DNA of 12,022 nt from JBCBZH01 sp039815415 (GCA_039815415.1 JBCBZH010000118.1:1-12022); one strand, 5' to 3'; numbered from the stretch's first letter, positions 1 to 7,702 are shown. The notes: generated from the letters alone by a model not told the origin. Numbers and translations are program-made.

Positions 1-1
1 C

Positions 2-994
2 ATTAGCGCAACAGGTGGGACGCTCTCAGCGAGCTTCCTAGCCTATGATCCATCGCTGGGGCTTGGAAGCTCAGGTGCTGCTACTTCTGGTGGCTATGTC
101 GAGCTGACATCTGGCGACGAGATCGCCGTCTGGCAGGGCCTCTTTGCGGAGGTCACCAGCCCGTCAGGGGGCACTGTGAGCTTCACATACGCAGCTGCGA
201 GCCGGAATGCATCGGGAACGCCGGTCTTCTTTGGCCGTGCGGATCGCCCGACGACGTTCGCGCTGATGCTCGACGGCGAGGTGGACATCAACGGCACGCT
301 CTACCCGGTGGTCGACGCCGTCACCAAGGCGCGCTTCCGCGAGGGCGCGACCAACGGCTTCGACCGCTTCGACCTCTCCGAGCTGGCCCCGCCGAACGGC
401 ATCCAGGCATCGCTGGCCTTCGCCACCGAGCGTGACGGTGCGCCGCACCGGCTTGGCGTCCACTCGATGCCGGAGACCCTCAAGGGCTCGGTGACGCTGC
501 CGGTCGAGTTTGCCAGCACCGCCCCGGGCACGTTCACGATCTCCGGCGAGCTGGTGTCGATCCCCGAGGGCTGGATGGCCAGCCTCCGCGACCTCGTTAC
601 GGGCGCCATCGTGGACCTGACGGGTGACGAGAGCCATACGTTCACCACCGACACGCCAACCGAGTGGACGCCCCGCTTCGAGCTGGTGGTGTCCGCAAGC
701 TCGAGCGTCGCCACCCAGGACGAGGCCCAGGGCTTCGAGCTGAGCCTCGTGACGCCGAACCCGGCCGTGTCATCGGCATCGCTCGCACTCCGCGTGGACG
801 CGCCGCAGTTCGTGACGGCGACGGTGGTGGATGCGCTCGGCCGCGTGGTGCAGACGCCGTTCGCCGACGAGCTGGCGCCGAGCACCGACGCTCAGATCTC
901 GGTGAACACGGCCGTTCTCGCTCCGGGCACGTACGTCGTCCGTGTCGAGGGCGAGACCTTCGCGCAGTCGCGCCGCCTGACCGTGGTGCGGTAG
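2..994 (+). CDS. T9SS type A sorting domain-containing secreted protein (5' truncated)
   Basis: The frame is open to the left edge, so 330 residues of a longer protein are visible; the GTG near 176 is internal, since the frame continues upstream without a stop. The last ~85 residues look like a T9SS type A C-terminal sorting domain: a TPNPA start, alternating beta-strand hydrophobics, a DALGRVV motif, then LAPGTYVVRVEG and a terminal RRLTVVR. In known systems this domain directs a protein with a Sec signal through the outer membrane by type IX secretion, and it is removed or anchored at the surface. The preceding ~240 residues are Ser/Thr/Gly/Ala-rich and beta-like, with no enzyme motif I recognise, so the passenger function is unknown. 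Codon use changes abruptly near base 210: the first 30 codons have about 40 percent G/C at third positions, while codons after 239 are almost all G/C-ending. A TAG stop ends the gene and hairpins follow. Confidence 0.88.
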   Translation: MSATGGTLSASFLAYDPSLGLGSSGAATSGGYVELTSGDEIAVWQGLFAEVTSPSGGTVSFTYAAASRNASGTPVFFGRADRPTTFALMLDGEVDINGTLYPVVDAVTKARFREGATNGFDRFDLSELAPPNGIQASLAFATERDGAPHRLGVHSMPETLKGSVTLPVEFASTAPGTFTISGELVSIPEGWMASLRDLVTGAIVDLTGDESHTFTTDTPTEWTPRFELVVSASSSVATQDEAQGFELSLVTPNPAVSSASLALRVDAPQFVTATVVDALGRVVQTPFADELAPSTDAQISVNTAVLAPGTYVVRVEGETFAQSRRLTVVR

Positions 995-1020
995 ATCCGA
1001 GCCATCGCTTATCTGGCTCC

Positions 1021-1054
1021 GTCGGGGGCGTGGGAGAGATCCTGCGCCCCCGAC
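1021..1054 (+). terminator. Probable hairpin terminator after the T9SS cargo gene
   Basis: A perfect 10-bp stem, GTCGGGGGCG at 1021-1030 and CGCCCCCGAC at 1045-1054, encloses a 14-base loop, 27 bases after the stop codon at 994. A smaller hairpin (GAGCCA at 999-1004 with TGGCTC at 1014-1019) sits just before it. The downstream T-tract is weak (GTGCGTTTGG), so the intrinsic terminator role is inferred from position and stem strength. The rest of 1055-1231 contains nothing I can assign. Confidence 0.55.
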
Positions 1055-1189
1055 GTGCGTTTGGACAGGAACCGTAAGGGACCAGGCGTTCTCGCCAGCC
1101 CGTTGGAACGGTGCTTTGAGCGCGGTGGCAGGACATCCCCATAGCCAATACACTCGAGCAGCGACACGACGCTGCGCCGGGACCCGTCG

Positions 1190-1197
1190 TAATCTTG
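1190..1197 (+). promoter_or_regulatory. Weak candidate -7 box for fcl
   Basis: TAATCTTG resembles the Bacteroidota sigma -7 consensus TAnnTTTG with one mismatch and lies about 80 bases before the fcl ATG. No TTTG-type -33 element is visible at the expected distance, so this is only a candidate. Confidence 0.18.
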
Positions 1198-1231
1198 GGG
1201 CCGGGCGCGCTGGCACAGTCGATGCGTCCCG

Positions 1232-1277
1232 CCTGGACTCACCATACACACCCTGGACTCACCATACACACCCTGGA
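1232..1277. repeat. 20-bp tandem repeat abutting the fcl start codon
   Basis: The unit CCTGGACTCACCATACACAC occurs twice in perfect tandem (1232-1251 and 1252-1271). It is followed by the first six bases of a third copy (CCTGGA, 1272-1277). The A of the fcl ATG is the last base of that third partial copy. The repeat therefore occupies the whole ribosome-binding region of fcl, and no Shine-Dalgarno sequence is present there. Confidence 0.9.
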
Positions 1278-2272
1278 TGCACCTGACCGATCTCTCGGCT
1301 CCCATTTTCGTCGCTGGCCATCGGGGCCTGGTGGGCTCCGCCGTGGTCCGCGCGCTGCGCGAGGCGGGCTACACGAACCTGCTGCTCCGCACGCGCTCCG
1401 ACCTAGACCTCCGCGATCGCGCGGCTGTGGATGCCTTCTTCGCTGACGAGAAACCGCGGTTCGTCGTGCTGGCGGCGGCCAAAGTGGGCGGCATCCTCGC
1501 CAACGACACCTACCGCGCCGACTTCATCGCGGACAACCTCGCCATCGCGCTCAACGTGATCGAGGCCGCCCATGAGCACGGTGTGGGGACGACGGGGCGC
1601 CTTGTGTTCCTCGGGTCATCCTGCATCTATCCCAAGATGGCGCCGCAGCCGATGCGCGAGGAGCATCTGCTTACCGGGCCGCTCGAGCCCACCAATCGGC
1701 CGTACGCCATCGCCAAGATCGCAGGGCTCGAGATGGCGGAGTCGTTCCATCGCCAGCACGGCGATGACTTCGTGAGCTTGATGCCGACCAACCTGTACGG
1801 CCCGGACGACAACTTCGATCTCGAGAACAGCCACGTGTTGCCTGCGCTCATCCGCAAGTTCCACGAGGCCAAGGGTGCTGCGCCCGATGGCTCCGATGCG
1901 CCCGTGGTGATGTGGGGCACTGGCTCCCCGAAGCGCGAGTTCCTCCACGCCGACGACCTCGCTGCGGCGGTGCGGTTCATCCTCGAGACGCCCGAGGCGA
2001 CCATCCGCGAAGCGGCTCCCGATGGACTCATCAACGCCGGTGTGGGCGAGGACCTGTCCATTCTCGAGCTGGCGACACTCGTTCGCGACGTGGTCGGCAG
2101 CGAGAGTCCCATTGAGCACGACCGCTCCAAACCGGACGGTACGCCGCGCAAGCTTATGGACGTGGGGCGCCTCCACGCGATGGGCTGGAAGGCGCAGATT
2201 CCTCTCCGCGAGGGCATCGCGTCGGTCTATGAGACATTCAAGGCGCGCGCGGCATCGGAACCAATGGCCTGA
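1277..2272 (+). CDS. fcl: GDP-L-fucose synthase
   Basis: This enzyme is the bifunctional 3,5-epimerase/4-reductase that converts GDP-4-keto-6-deoxy-D-mannose to GDP-L-fucose with NADPH, in the cytoplasm. The 331-residue product has the usual length for the family. A Rossmann GHRGLVG loop lies at 14-20. The extended-SDR catalytic set is intact: Ser114 in GSSCIYP, Cys116, Tyr143 and Lys147 (YAIAK), and His186 in ENSHVLPA. These sit at a constant +7 offset from the E. coli WcaG residues as I recall them (S107, C109, Y136, K140, H179). Further conserved blocks are KVGGI, PTNLYGPDDNF and REFLHADDLA. The ATG at 1277 places the nucleotide-binding loop at the expected distance. It lies 79 bases upstream of gmd, whose product it uses, so the two are probably cotranscribed, though in the reverse of the common gmd-fcl order. 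Confidence 0.96.
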   Translation: MHLTDLSAPIFVAGHRGLVGSAVVRALREAGYTNLLLRTRSDLDLRDRAAVDAFFADEKPRFVVLAAAKVGGILANDTYRADFIADNLAIALNVIEAAHEHGVGTTGRLVFLGSSCIYPKMAPQPMREEHLLTGPLEPTNRPYAIAKIAGLEMAESFHRQHGDDFVSLMPTNLYGPDDNFDLENSHVLPALIRKFHEAKGAAPDGSDAPVVMWGTGSPKREFLHADDLAAAVRFILETPEATIREAAPDGLINAGVGEDLSILELATLVRDVVGSESPIEHDRSKPDGTPRKLMDVGRLHAMGWKAQIPLREGIASVYETFKARAASEPMA

Positions 2273-2351
2273 CCTTTGCTACTGCCTTCCCTGAGCGCCG
2301 ATCCGTTCGGACTCATCTCCCCGTTTTTCGTCGATCTCCCTGTCTCCCTTC

Positions 2352-3440
2352 ATGTCCCAGACGAACGGCCGCGCGCGCAAGTGCGCCCTCATTACCGGCA
2401 TTACTGGCCAGGACGGTTCCTATCTCGCTGAGCTTCTGCTCGACAAGGGCTATGAGGTCCATGGCCTTAAGCGGCGCGCCAGCTCGTTCAATACGAAGCG
2501 GGTGGATCATCTCTACCAGGATCCTCATGAGGAGGATGTCCGGTTCCGCCTCCACTACGGAGACATGACCGACTCCACGAACCTCATTCGGATCGTGCAG
2601 GAGATCCAACCGGACGAGATCTACAACCTCGCGGCGATGAGCCACGTGGCGGTCTCGTTCGAGAGCCCGGAGTACACCGCCAATGCCGATGGCATCGGAA
2701 CACTTCGGTTGCTCGAGGCCATCCGCATCCTCGGGATGGAGGACAAGACCAAGTTCTACCAGGCCTCTACGAGCGAGCTGTACGGCAAAGTGATGGAGAC
2801 GCCGCAGTCGGAGACGACGCCGTTTTACCCCCGCTCGCCGTACGCAGTCGCCAAGCTGTATGCGTACTGGATCGTAGTGAACTATCGGGAGGCCTATGGC
2901 ATGTTTGCCACCAACGGCATCCTCTTCAACCACGAGAGCCCGCGCAGAGGCGAGACGTTTGTGACGCGCAAGATCACGCGCGCCGCTGCTCGGATCTTCC
3001 TCGGCTTGCAAGACTGCCTGTACCTCGGCAACCTGGACGCCAAGCGCGATTGGGGCCATGCCCGCGATTACGTGGAAGGCATGTGGCGCATCCTCCAGCA
3101 CGACCGCGCCGAAGACTGGGTCCTCGCCACTGGCCAGACCACGCCCGTTCGCACCTTCGCCGAGATGGCGTTCCGCGCTGCTGGCATCGAGCTGGCGTGG
3201 GAGGGACACGAGACGGATGAGATCGGCCGCCGCACCGATACCGGCGCCGTCGTAGTTCGGGTCGATCCCGCCTACTATCGTCCCACGGAGGTCGATCTTC
3301 TGCTCGGGACTGCCGAGAAGGCACGTCAGGAACTGGGGTGGGAGCCAACAACGTCTCTGGCGGAGATGACCCGCGAGATGGTGGAGGCCGACATCGCAGA
3401 GGCTCGTCGGGAGGCAGCGGCAGAGGGCGTGGCTGGATAA
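2352..3440 (+). CDS. gmd: GDP-mannose 4,6-dehydratase
   Basis: Gmd catalyses the first committed step of GDP-fucose (and GDP-rhamnose) synthesis, making GDP-4-keto-6-deoxy-D-mannose from GDP-mannose. The 362-residue protein is full length. It has an NADP-binding GITGQDG loop at 16-22, followed by GLKRRASSFNT and the YNLAAMSHV block. The catalytic STSELYG segment (Thr140, Glu142) and the Tyr164/Lys168 pair (YAVAK) are intact. The blocks FNHESPRRGETFVTRKI and RDWGHARDYVEGMW identify GMD rather than a generic dehydratase. The ATG at 2352 is chosen because the Rossmann strand begins within 12 residues; the leader is pyrimidine-rich with no Shine-Dalgarno. It follows fcl by 79 bases, and 48 bases separate its stop from that of the convergent phosphoesterase. 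Confidence 0.97.
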   Translation: MSQTNGRARKCALITGITGQDGSYLAELLLDKGYEVHGLKRRASSFNTKRVDHLYQDPHEEDVRFRLHYGDMTDSTNLIRIVQEIQPDEIYNLAAMSHVAVSFESPEYTANADGIGTLRLLEAIRILGMEDKTKFYQASTSELYGKVMETPQSETTPFYPRSPYAVAKLYAYWIVVNYREAYGMFATNGILFNHESPRRGETFVTRKITRAAARIFLGLQDCLYLGNLDAKRDWGHARDYVEGMWRILQHDRAEDWVLATGQTTPVRTFAEMAFRAAGIELAWEGHETDEIGRRTDTGAVVVRVDPAYYRPTEVDLLLGTAEKARQELGWEPTTSLAEMTREMVEADIAEARREAAAEGVAG

Positions 3441-3453
3441 CGCCAACCCGACT

Positions 3454-3483
3454 CTCGAGCTGGCGCACCCACCCGTCGCCAGC
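3454..3483. terminator. Hairpin between convergent gmd and phosphoesterase
   Basis: GCTGGCG at 3459-3465 can pair with CGCCAGC at 3477-3483 over an 11-base loop, in the 48-base gap between two convergent stop codons. It could serve as a bidirectional terminator, although neither side carries a clear T-tract. Its left part, CTCGAGCTGGCG (3454-3465), is identical to the core of the palindrome at 9104-9125, so it may be a decayed copy of the same element. Confidence 0.4.
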
Positions 3484-3488
3484 CCGAC

Positions 3489-4190
3489 CTAGATGCCTCG
3501 GCGGAGCCGCTCGGCCAGATTGGGCGGGAGGCCTCGCCGAACGATCTTGCTCGCGGTACGCGCCACGTCATAGTGGACCCGGACAACGTCTACCGTGCAG
3601 GCGTCCGTGTCATACATGGCGAAGGCGGCGCGAGGGTCGTGGTCCCGAGGCTGCCCCACACTGCCGACATCGATCAGGTAGCGATGGCCGGGGCGGACCT
3701 GAAAGACGCCGAGGCTGTTGGAGACCACTGCCGGCTTGTGGGAATGACCCACGAAGCAGATGTCCGTGTCGAACGCCGAGAACTGAGCCTGGAGGGCTGC
3801 GAAGGAGTCGAGCCGGGGCCAAGCTTCGGGGTGGTCCGGTGCAGCATGGGCGAGTGTAGCACCGTGAACGATGGCGGTGTAGGGAAGGCTGGCCAGCCAG
3901 TCCAGTTGGTCGTCTGATAGAAGCGCTTGGTGAAGCTTGGCAGCGCTCTGGCCGTCTTTGGGGAGCACCTGCATCTCTGCGTTCAGGGCGACCGCGGCGT
4001 CGTGGTTGCCGAGGATCGTCTGGTCACACCGGGCCCGTACTAATTCAACGGTTTCGCTGGGGTTGGGGCCGTAGCCCACCACATCGCCAAGGCACAGAAC
4101 AGCGTCCACGTTTCGCGTCTCGGCTTCGGCGAGAACGGCCTCTGTCGCTTCGAGATTGGCATGAAGGTCAGACAGGATGGCGAGGCGCAC
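3489..4190 (-). CDS. Metallophosphoesterase family protein (YfcE/calcineurin-like)
   Basis: The 233-residue product has the complete calcineurin-like metal-binding set. In numbering from the GTG start these are DLH (Asp8, His10), GDVVGYGPNP (Asp36), GNHD (Asn62, His63), a mid-protein VHG (His109) and GHSH (His149, His151). Known relatives are cytoplasmic phosphodiesterases or phosphatases of varied specificity, and the substrate cannot be read from sequence. The GTG at 4190 is chosen because the first beta strand (VRLAILSDLHANLEA) begins there. The same frame is open up to 4256, but that extension is Pro/Asn-rich with atypical codons and lies in the intergenic region shared with wzc. The gene is convergent to gmd and divergent from wzc, so it interrupts the polysaccharide genes and is transcribed separately. 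No direct link to capsule synthesis is visible. Confidence 0.88.
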   Translation of the reverse strand: MRLAILSDLHANLEATEAVLAEAETRNVDAVLCLGDVVGYGPNPSETVELVRARCDQTILGNHDAAVALNAEMQVLPKDGQSAAKLHQALLSDDQLDWLASLPYTAIVHGATLAHAAPDHPEAWPRLDSFAALQAQFSAFDTDICFVGHSHKPAVVSNSLGVFQVRPGHRYLIDVGSVGQPRDHDPRAAFAMYDTDACTVDVVRVHYDVARTASKIVRRGLPPNLAERLRRGI

Positions 4191-4276
4191 GCGAAGCGAG
4201 GGATGAGGGGGTGTGAAGTTAGGGGGCAAGTTGGGCCTGCACGGCATCGTCACCACAAGGCGTGAAGGCCGTCCCG

Positions 4277-4284
4277 TATATTTC
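4277..4284 (+). promoter_or_regulatory. wzc: Candidate -7 promoter element for wzc
   Basis: TATATTTC matches seven of the eight positions of the Bacteroidota -7 consensus TAnnTTTG, in the 148-base gap between the divergent phosphoesterase and wzc starts. Transcription from it would begin near 4291, giving a leader of about 48 bases. No TTTG -33 element is obvious upstream, so this is a candidate only. Confidence 0.3.
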
Positions 4285-4338
4285 GCCTGCCTGTCTCAAA
4301 ATGAGAATCTAGCCGGTGTCGGCTCCCGTCCTCCCACT

Positions 4339-6696
4339 ATGGCACTTCCTCCCAACTCTCCCACCATCGTTCCGGCGCCCCCACGTCAGGAATCGCTGAT
4401 GGGAGGAGACGACCCGTTCTACGTCGTCCCAAACGAAGGCCTCGATCTCCGGCAGATCTTTGACATATTGATGCGGGGCAAATGGCTGATCCTCGCCGCT
4501 GTGCTAGCCGTTACGATCCCCGTTGCGGTGTACAGCTGGCTTCAGCCCTCCATGTACTCGTCCTATGCACTGCTTCTGGTCGAGAAGCAGGACACCGATC
4601 TGGCGAGCATTCTGCCCTCAGACCCATCGGCCGCGTTCTTTCGGAACGAGCGCAATCTGAGCAACGAACTGCTGATCCTGCGTCAGTCGCTTCCGTTGGC
4701 CGAGACCGTGGCGCAGCAGTTGATCGCGTTGGCGCGCGTTCCGGGAACGGATCGCCCCCTGACGATTCTCGAACCGCTCGAAGACGGGGCTCCCCCCACG
4801 GTCCGAGATGTTGCTTTCCGGCTGCAGTTGAACTACGTACAGGCCAGCCTGACCACCAACGACGCGGACGCCATCAGCATCACGGCGGTGAGTACCGACC
4901 CGCAGGAGGCGGCCTTGATCGCCAACGCGTACTCGACGGCCTTTGCATCGCTCACACGGGCCGAGAACCAAGAAGGCTACGCAACCTCTCGCGAGTTCCT
5001 CGAAGAGCAGGTTACGGAGCGAGGCCAGGCTCTCGACTCCCTCGATCAGGCCGTGCGTGCTTACATGGAGCGCGAGGAGGCTGTAGCGCTGAACGAGGAA
5101 ACCAGTCAGACGGTGCGCCAGATCGGCAATCTGACCGCCGAGCGCGATCAGGCTGGCATCGAGATCCAGATCGTCCGTGCGCAGATCAGTTCTCTCCAAG
5201 CTGAGCTTCAGCAGCTCGAGCCCAACCTTCGCGATCGCCTGGGGTCTGGACTGGATGCCGAGCTGGCGACCGCCCAAACCCGCGTCCAGGAGCTGATCAG
5301 CGAGCTGGAGGTCTACTACAATCGCCAGCCCGACCTGCGCACCGCCACCCAGGTTCCGGCTGAAGTGGACCGGCTCCGCACTCAGCTTTCCACCGCTCGG
5401 GATCGGGTGCAGGACATCTCTCGCGACCTCGCGGCCCAGTCGCTGGCCGCAGGGGGAGGGCCTGGCGACCAGAACTCGGGATTCGCGCGCGCGGCGGCGC
5501 TGCGCTCCCAGATTTCCGACCTCCGCGTCCAACTCGACGGCCTCCAAGCGCAGCGGGGTCAGCTCTCCAGCCGCCTGGGGCAGTATGAAGCCGACCTTCG
5601 CGCCATTCCCGGGCAGTCCATCGAGCTGGCGCAGCTCCAACGGGACCGTCAGGCTGCAGAGCAGCTCTACGGTGCTCTCCAGGCCAATCTCCAGCAGGCA
5701 ACAGTCGCGGAGGACTCGCAGCTGGGCTACGCGGACATTATCCGAGAAGCCTTTCCATCTCCCTTCCCATATGCCCCGAAGCGCCTTCGCAATGTGGCCC
5801 TTGGGCTGCTGCTCGGTCTGATGTTCGGCGCCGTGGCTGCGATTGGCAAGGTTCGCCTGGATCACCGCCTCCATCTCCCGGACGACATCCGCGAGCGCGG
5901 ACATCCTCTGATTGGCACCATCCCGAGCACCACCGAGCTGATCGCACGCGACTTCGGCGCTCAGGAGACGATGGCCGTCAACGGGCGGGAGGTAGACACC
6001 CACCTCGTGACTCTCCTCAACCCGATGGCAGCGGCGAGCGAAGCCTATCGGGCATTGCGAACCAGTGTCCAGTTTAGCCGCCCGGATGTGGTGGTGGAGA
6101 CAGTACTGGTGACCAGCGCGAACCCGAGCGAGGGCAAGAGCGTGACCTCGGCCAACCTCGCCATCGTCATGGCGCAGGCAGGGCGCAAAACCCTGTTGAT
6201 TGACGCCGACCTTCGCAAGCCCACCGGACACAAGAAGTTCGGTCTTCCTAGGGAACCAGGGCTTGTCCAGCGCCTCTTCTCGGAGCAGCCGTTCACGACG
6301 GATGGCCTGCATCGGCCCGCGGATGACCTCTGGGTCCTGACTGCGGGGTCGTTGGCTCCGAACCCCTCCGAGCTGCTGGGCTCCAAACGGATGCGCGAGC
6401 TGGTGGGAGAGATGAAGCAGCACTTCGACCTCATCATCTTCGACGCTCCTCCGGTTCTGGCCGCTACCGACGCCGTGCTGCTCTCCACGCAGTGCGACGC
6501 CACGCTCGTGGTGACGCGTGCCGGGCAGACGCGTGATTATGACCTCGATTCTGCGCTCGAAGCCCTAAGCGGCGTCGGAGCGCCCGTCATTGGCACCGTG
6601 CTCAATGGCTTCGATGTCAACAAGTCATACGGCTACCGCTACAAGTACGCGTACCGCTATGGCAGCGATTACGCGTACGGGTCCGACAAGGCCTAA
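4339..6696 (+). CDS. wzc: Polysaccharide co-polymerase / BY-type tyrosine autokinase (Wzc-like)
   Basis: This inner-membrane protein would set chain length and regulate capsule or exopolysaccharide export through cycles of tyrosine autophosphorylation. The 785-residue product shows the full family layout. A cytoplasmic N-terminus leads to TM1 (~49-68) and a Wzz-type chain-length domain. A long periplasmic coiled coil (~210-450) follows, then a proline motif before TM2 (~485-503). The C-terminal kinase has EAYRALRTSVQFS, Walker A (SANPSEGKS, Lys600), Walker A' (LLIDADLRKP) and Walker B (IIFDAPP). The tail holds eight tyrosines within 17 residues (764-780), the probable autophosphorylation cluster. 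The ATG at 4339 is preferred over an upstream in-frame start at 4213, whose extra 42 residues have non-coding character and would overlap the divergent gene's leader; ATG 4399 is another possibility. The SLBB gene follows after 41 bases and is probably in the same operon. Confidence 0.94.
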   Translation: MALPPNSPTIVPAPPRQESLMGGDDPFYVVPNEGLDLRQIFDILMRGKWLILAAVLAVTIPVAVYSWLQPSMYSSYALLLVEKQDTDLASILPSDPSAAFFRNERNLSNELLILRQSLPLAETVAQQLIALARVPGTDRPLTILEPLEDGAPPTVRDVAFRLQLNYVQASLTTNDADAISITAVSTDPQEAALIANAYSTAFASLTRAENQEGYATSREFLEEQVTERGQALDSLDQAVRAYMEREEAVALNEETSQTVRQIGNLTAERDQAGIEIQIVRAQISSLQAELQQLEPNLRDRLGSGLDAELATAQTRVQELISELEVYYNRQPDLRTATQVPAEVDRLRTQLSTARDRVQDISRDLAAQSLAAGGGPGDQNSGFARAAALRSQISDLRVQLDGLQAQRGQLSSRLGQYEADLRAIPGQSIELAQLQRDRQAAEQLYGALQANLQQATVAEDSQLGYADIIREAFPSPFPYAPKRLRNVALGLLLGLMFGAVAAIGKVRLDHRLHLPDDIRERGHPLIGTIPSTTELIARDFGAQETMAVNGREVDTHLVTLLNPMAAASEAYRALRTSVQFSRPDVVVETVLVTSANPSEGKSVTSANLAIVMAQAGRKTLLIDADLRKPTGHKKFGLPREPGLVQRLFSEQPFTTDGLHRPADDLWVLTAGSLAPNPSELLGSKRMRELVGEMKQHFDLIIFDAPPVLAATDAVLLSTQCDATLVVTRAGQTRDYDLDSALEALSGVGAPVIGTVLNGFDVNKSYGYRYKYAYRYGSDYAYGSDKA

Positions 6697-6737
6697 CTCT
6701 TCTCTCCCTCAGGTCTCTGGGTGCTCCCGCCCGTTCT

Positions 6738-7562
6738 ATGCGCACACTTTCTTTGCGTCTCGTTGCTCTGTGTTTCTCTGTCGCGGCGCTCGCTAGCGTT
6801 GAGTCCGCTTCGGCCCAAGAAACCGGCCGCGTTGAAGGCCGTCAGGCTACCCCTGGGGGCTACTACGTCAACTACCGCCCTGGAGAGCCCACGACGCGGA
6901 TTTCCGTCTGGGGAGCGGTGCGGAATCCTGGCGTCTATGAGGTCGGGCCTGAGTTCGACATCGAGACTGTGCTGTCGCTCGCTGGAGGCCCCATCCGCCC
7001 GTCCGCTCGGTCGACGACACTCGCCCGGAGTGCGTCGGTGACGGACCCGCTGGATGTAATGATTCGCGTCTTCCGAGGAGGCACCGGCGAGCCGCTGTAC
7101 GAGGCCTCTTTGGACGACTTCGTAAGCAATGAGTCTCGCCAGCCCGCCCTTCGGGATGGAGACGTGATCGAGGTTGCGGCGCAGCCCTCGGCACGGGTAA
7201 GCGTCTGGGGAGCGGTCAACAATCCCGGTCTGTACGAAGTCGGGTCCGGATACGACGTGGAGGATGTGCTCTCCCTCGCAGGCGGTCCCCAGCTCCGGCC
7301 TCTTATCGACAACACGCGCCGAACGGTTCACATCGCGGTCTATCGGGCGACGGGCCCCGGGAGCGGCCCTGTGTTCGAAGCCACGATGGATGCGTTCATC
7401 GCCAACCCGTCGGCCCACCCGCCGTTGCAGGACGGAGACATCATCGAGGTGACGATGCGCGAGAAACGAGGGTGGACGGGGCGCGACACGCTCACCCTGC
7501 TCGGCGTCACAGCGTCGGCAGGCATCGCCGTTGCCACATTGATCAACGCTTTGGGGAGATAA
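6738..7562 (+). CDS. Periplasmic double-SLBB protein, probable polysaccharide export partner
   Basis: The 274-residue product begins with a clear Sec signal peptide, with cleavage likely after ASA near residue 26. It contains two homologous SLBB (soluble-ligand-binding beta-grasp) modules, at about 54-147 and 153-239. Each opens with SVWGAVxNPGxYEVG and a VLSLAGGP motif and ends in an LxDGDxIEV strand. The C-terminus (~250-271) is a hydrophobic segment that could anchor it in a membrane. Wza-type export channels carry an N-terminal polysaccharide export domain before their SLBB repeats; none is present here, so this is not a canonical Wza. Position directly after wzc suggests it extends or gates the export conduit (inference). 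The duplication is visible in DNA: CGTCTGGGGAGCGGT recurs at 6905 and 7202, exactly 297 bases (99 codons) apart. Confidence 0.85.
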   Translation: MRTLSLRLVALCFSVAALASVESASAQETGRVEGRQATPGGYYVNYRPGEPTTRISVWGAVRNPGVYEVGPEFDIETVLSLAGGPIRPSARSTTLARSASVTDPLDVMIRVFRGGTGEPLYEASLDDFVSNESRQPALRDGDVIEVAAQPSARVSVWGAVNNPGLYEVGSGYDVEDVLSLAGGPQLRPLIDNTRRTVHIAVYRATGPGSGPVFEATMDAFIANPSAHPPLQDGDIIEVTMREKRGWTGRDTLTLLGVTASAGIAVATLINALGR

Positions 7563-7702
7563 CCGCCCTGGGGAACTAGAGCCGCCCGTCGTCTCTACCT
7601 CGTACCCGATTGCCCTGATGTCCCGCCAGCTCGCCGGAGTGGCCCAATGGCTGACGCCGTGAATGAGGCGATTCCTGCCCTCCTTTCTGTTGCATACCTG
7701 AC

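Noticed and set aside
4191..4256. Upstream ATG start for the metallophosphoesterase
   Set aside because: The 22 extra residues are Pro/Asn-rich with atypical codons, and the conserved strand starts at the GTG at 4190.
4213..4338. Upstream start for wzc adding 42 residues
   Set aside because: The added segment has no family similarity, overlaps the divergent gene's leader and contains the candidate promoter. ATG 4339 fits better.
4618..6423. Long open frame antisense to wzc (601 codons)
   Set aside because: Open antisense frames are expected in high-GC genes with biased third positions. The translation shows no domain and wzc is certain.
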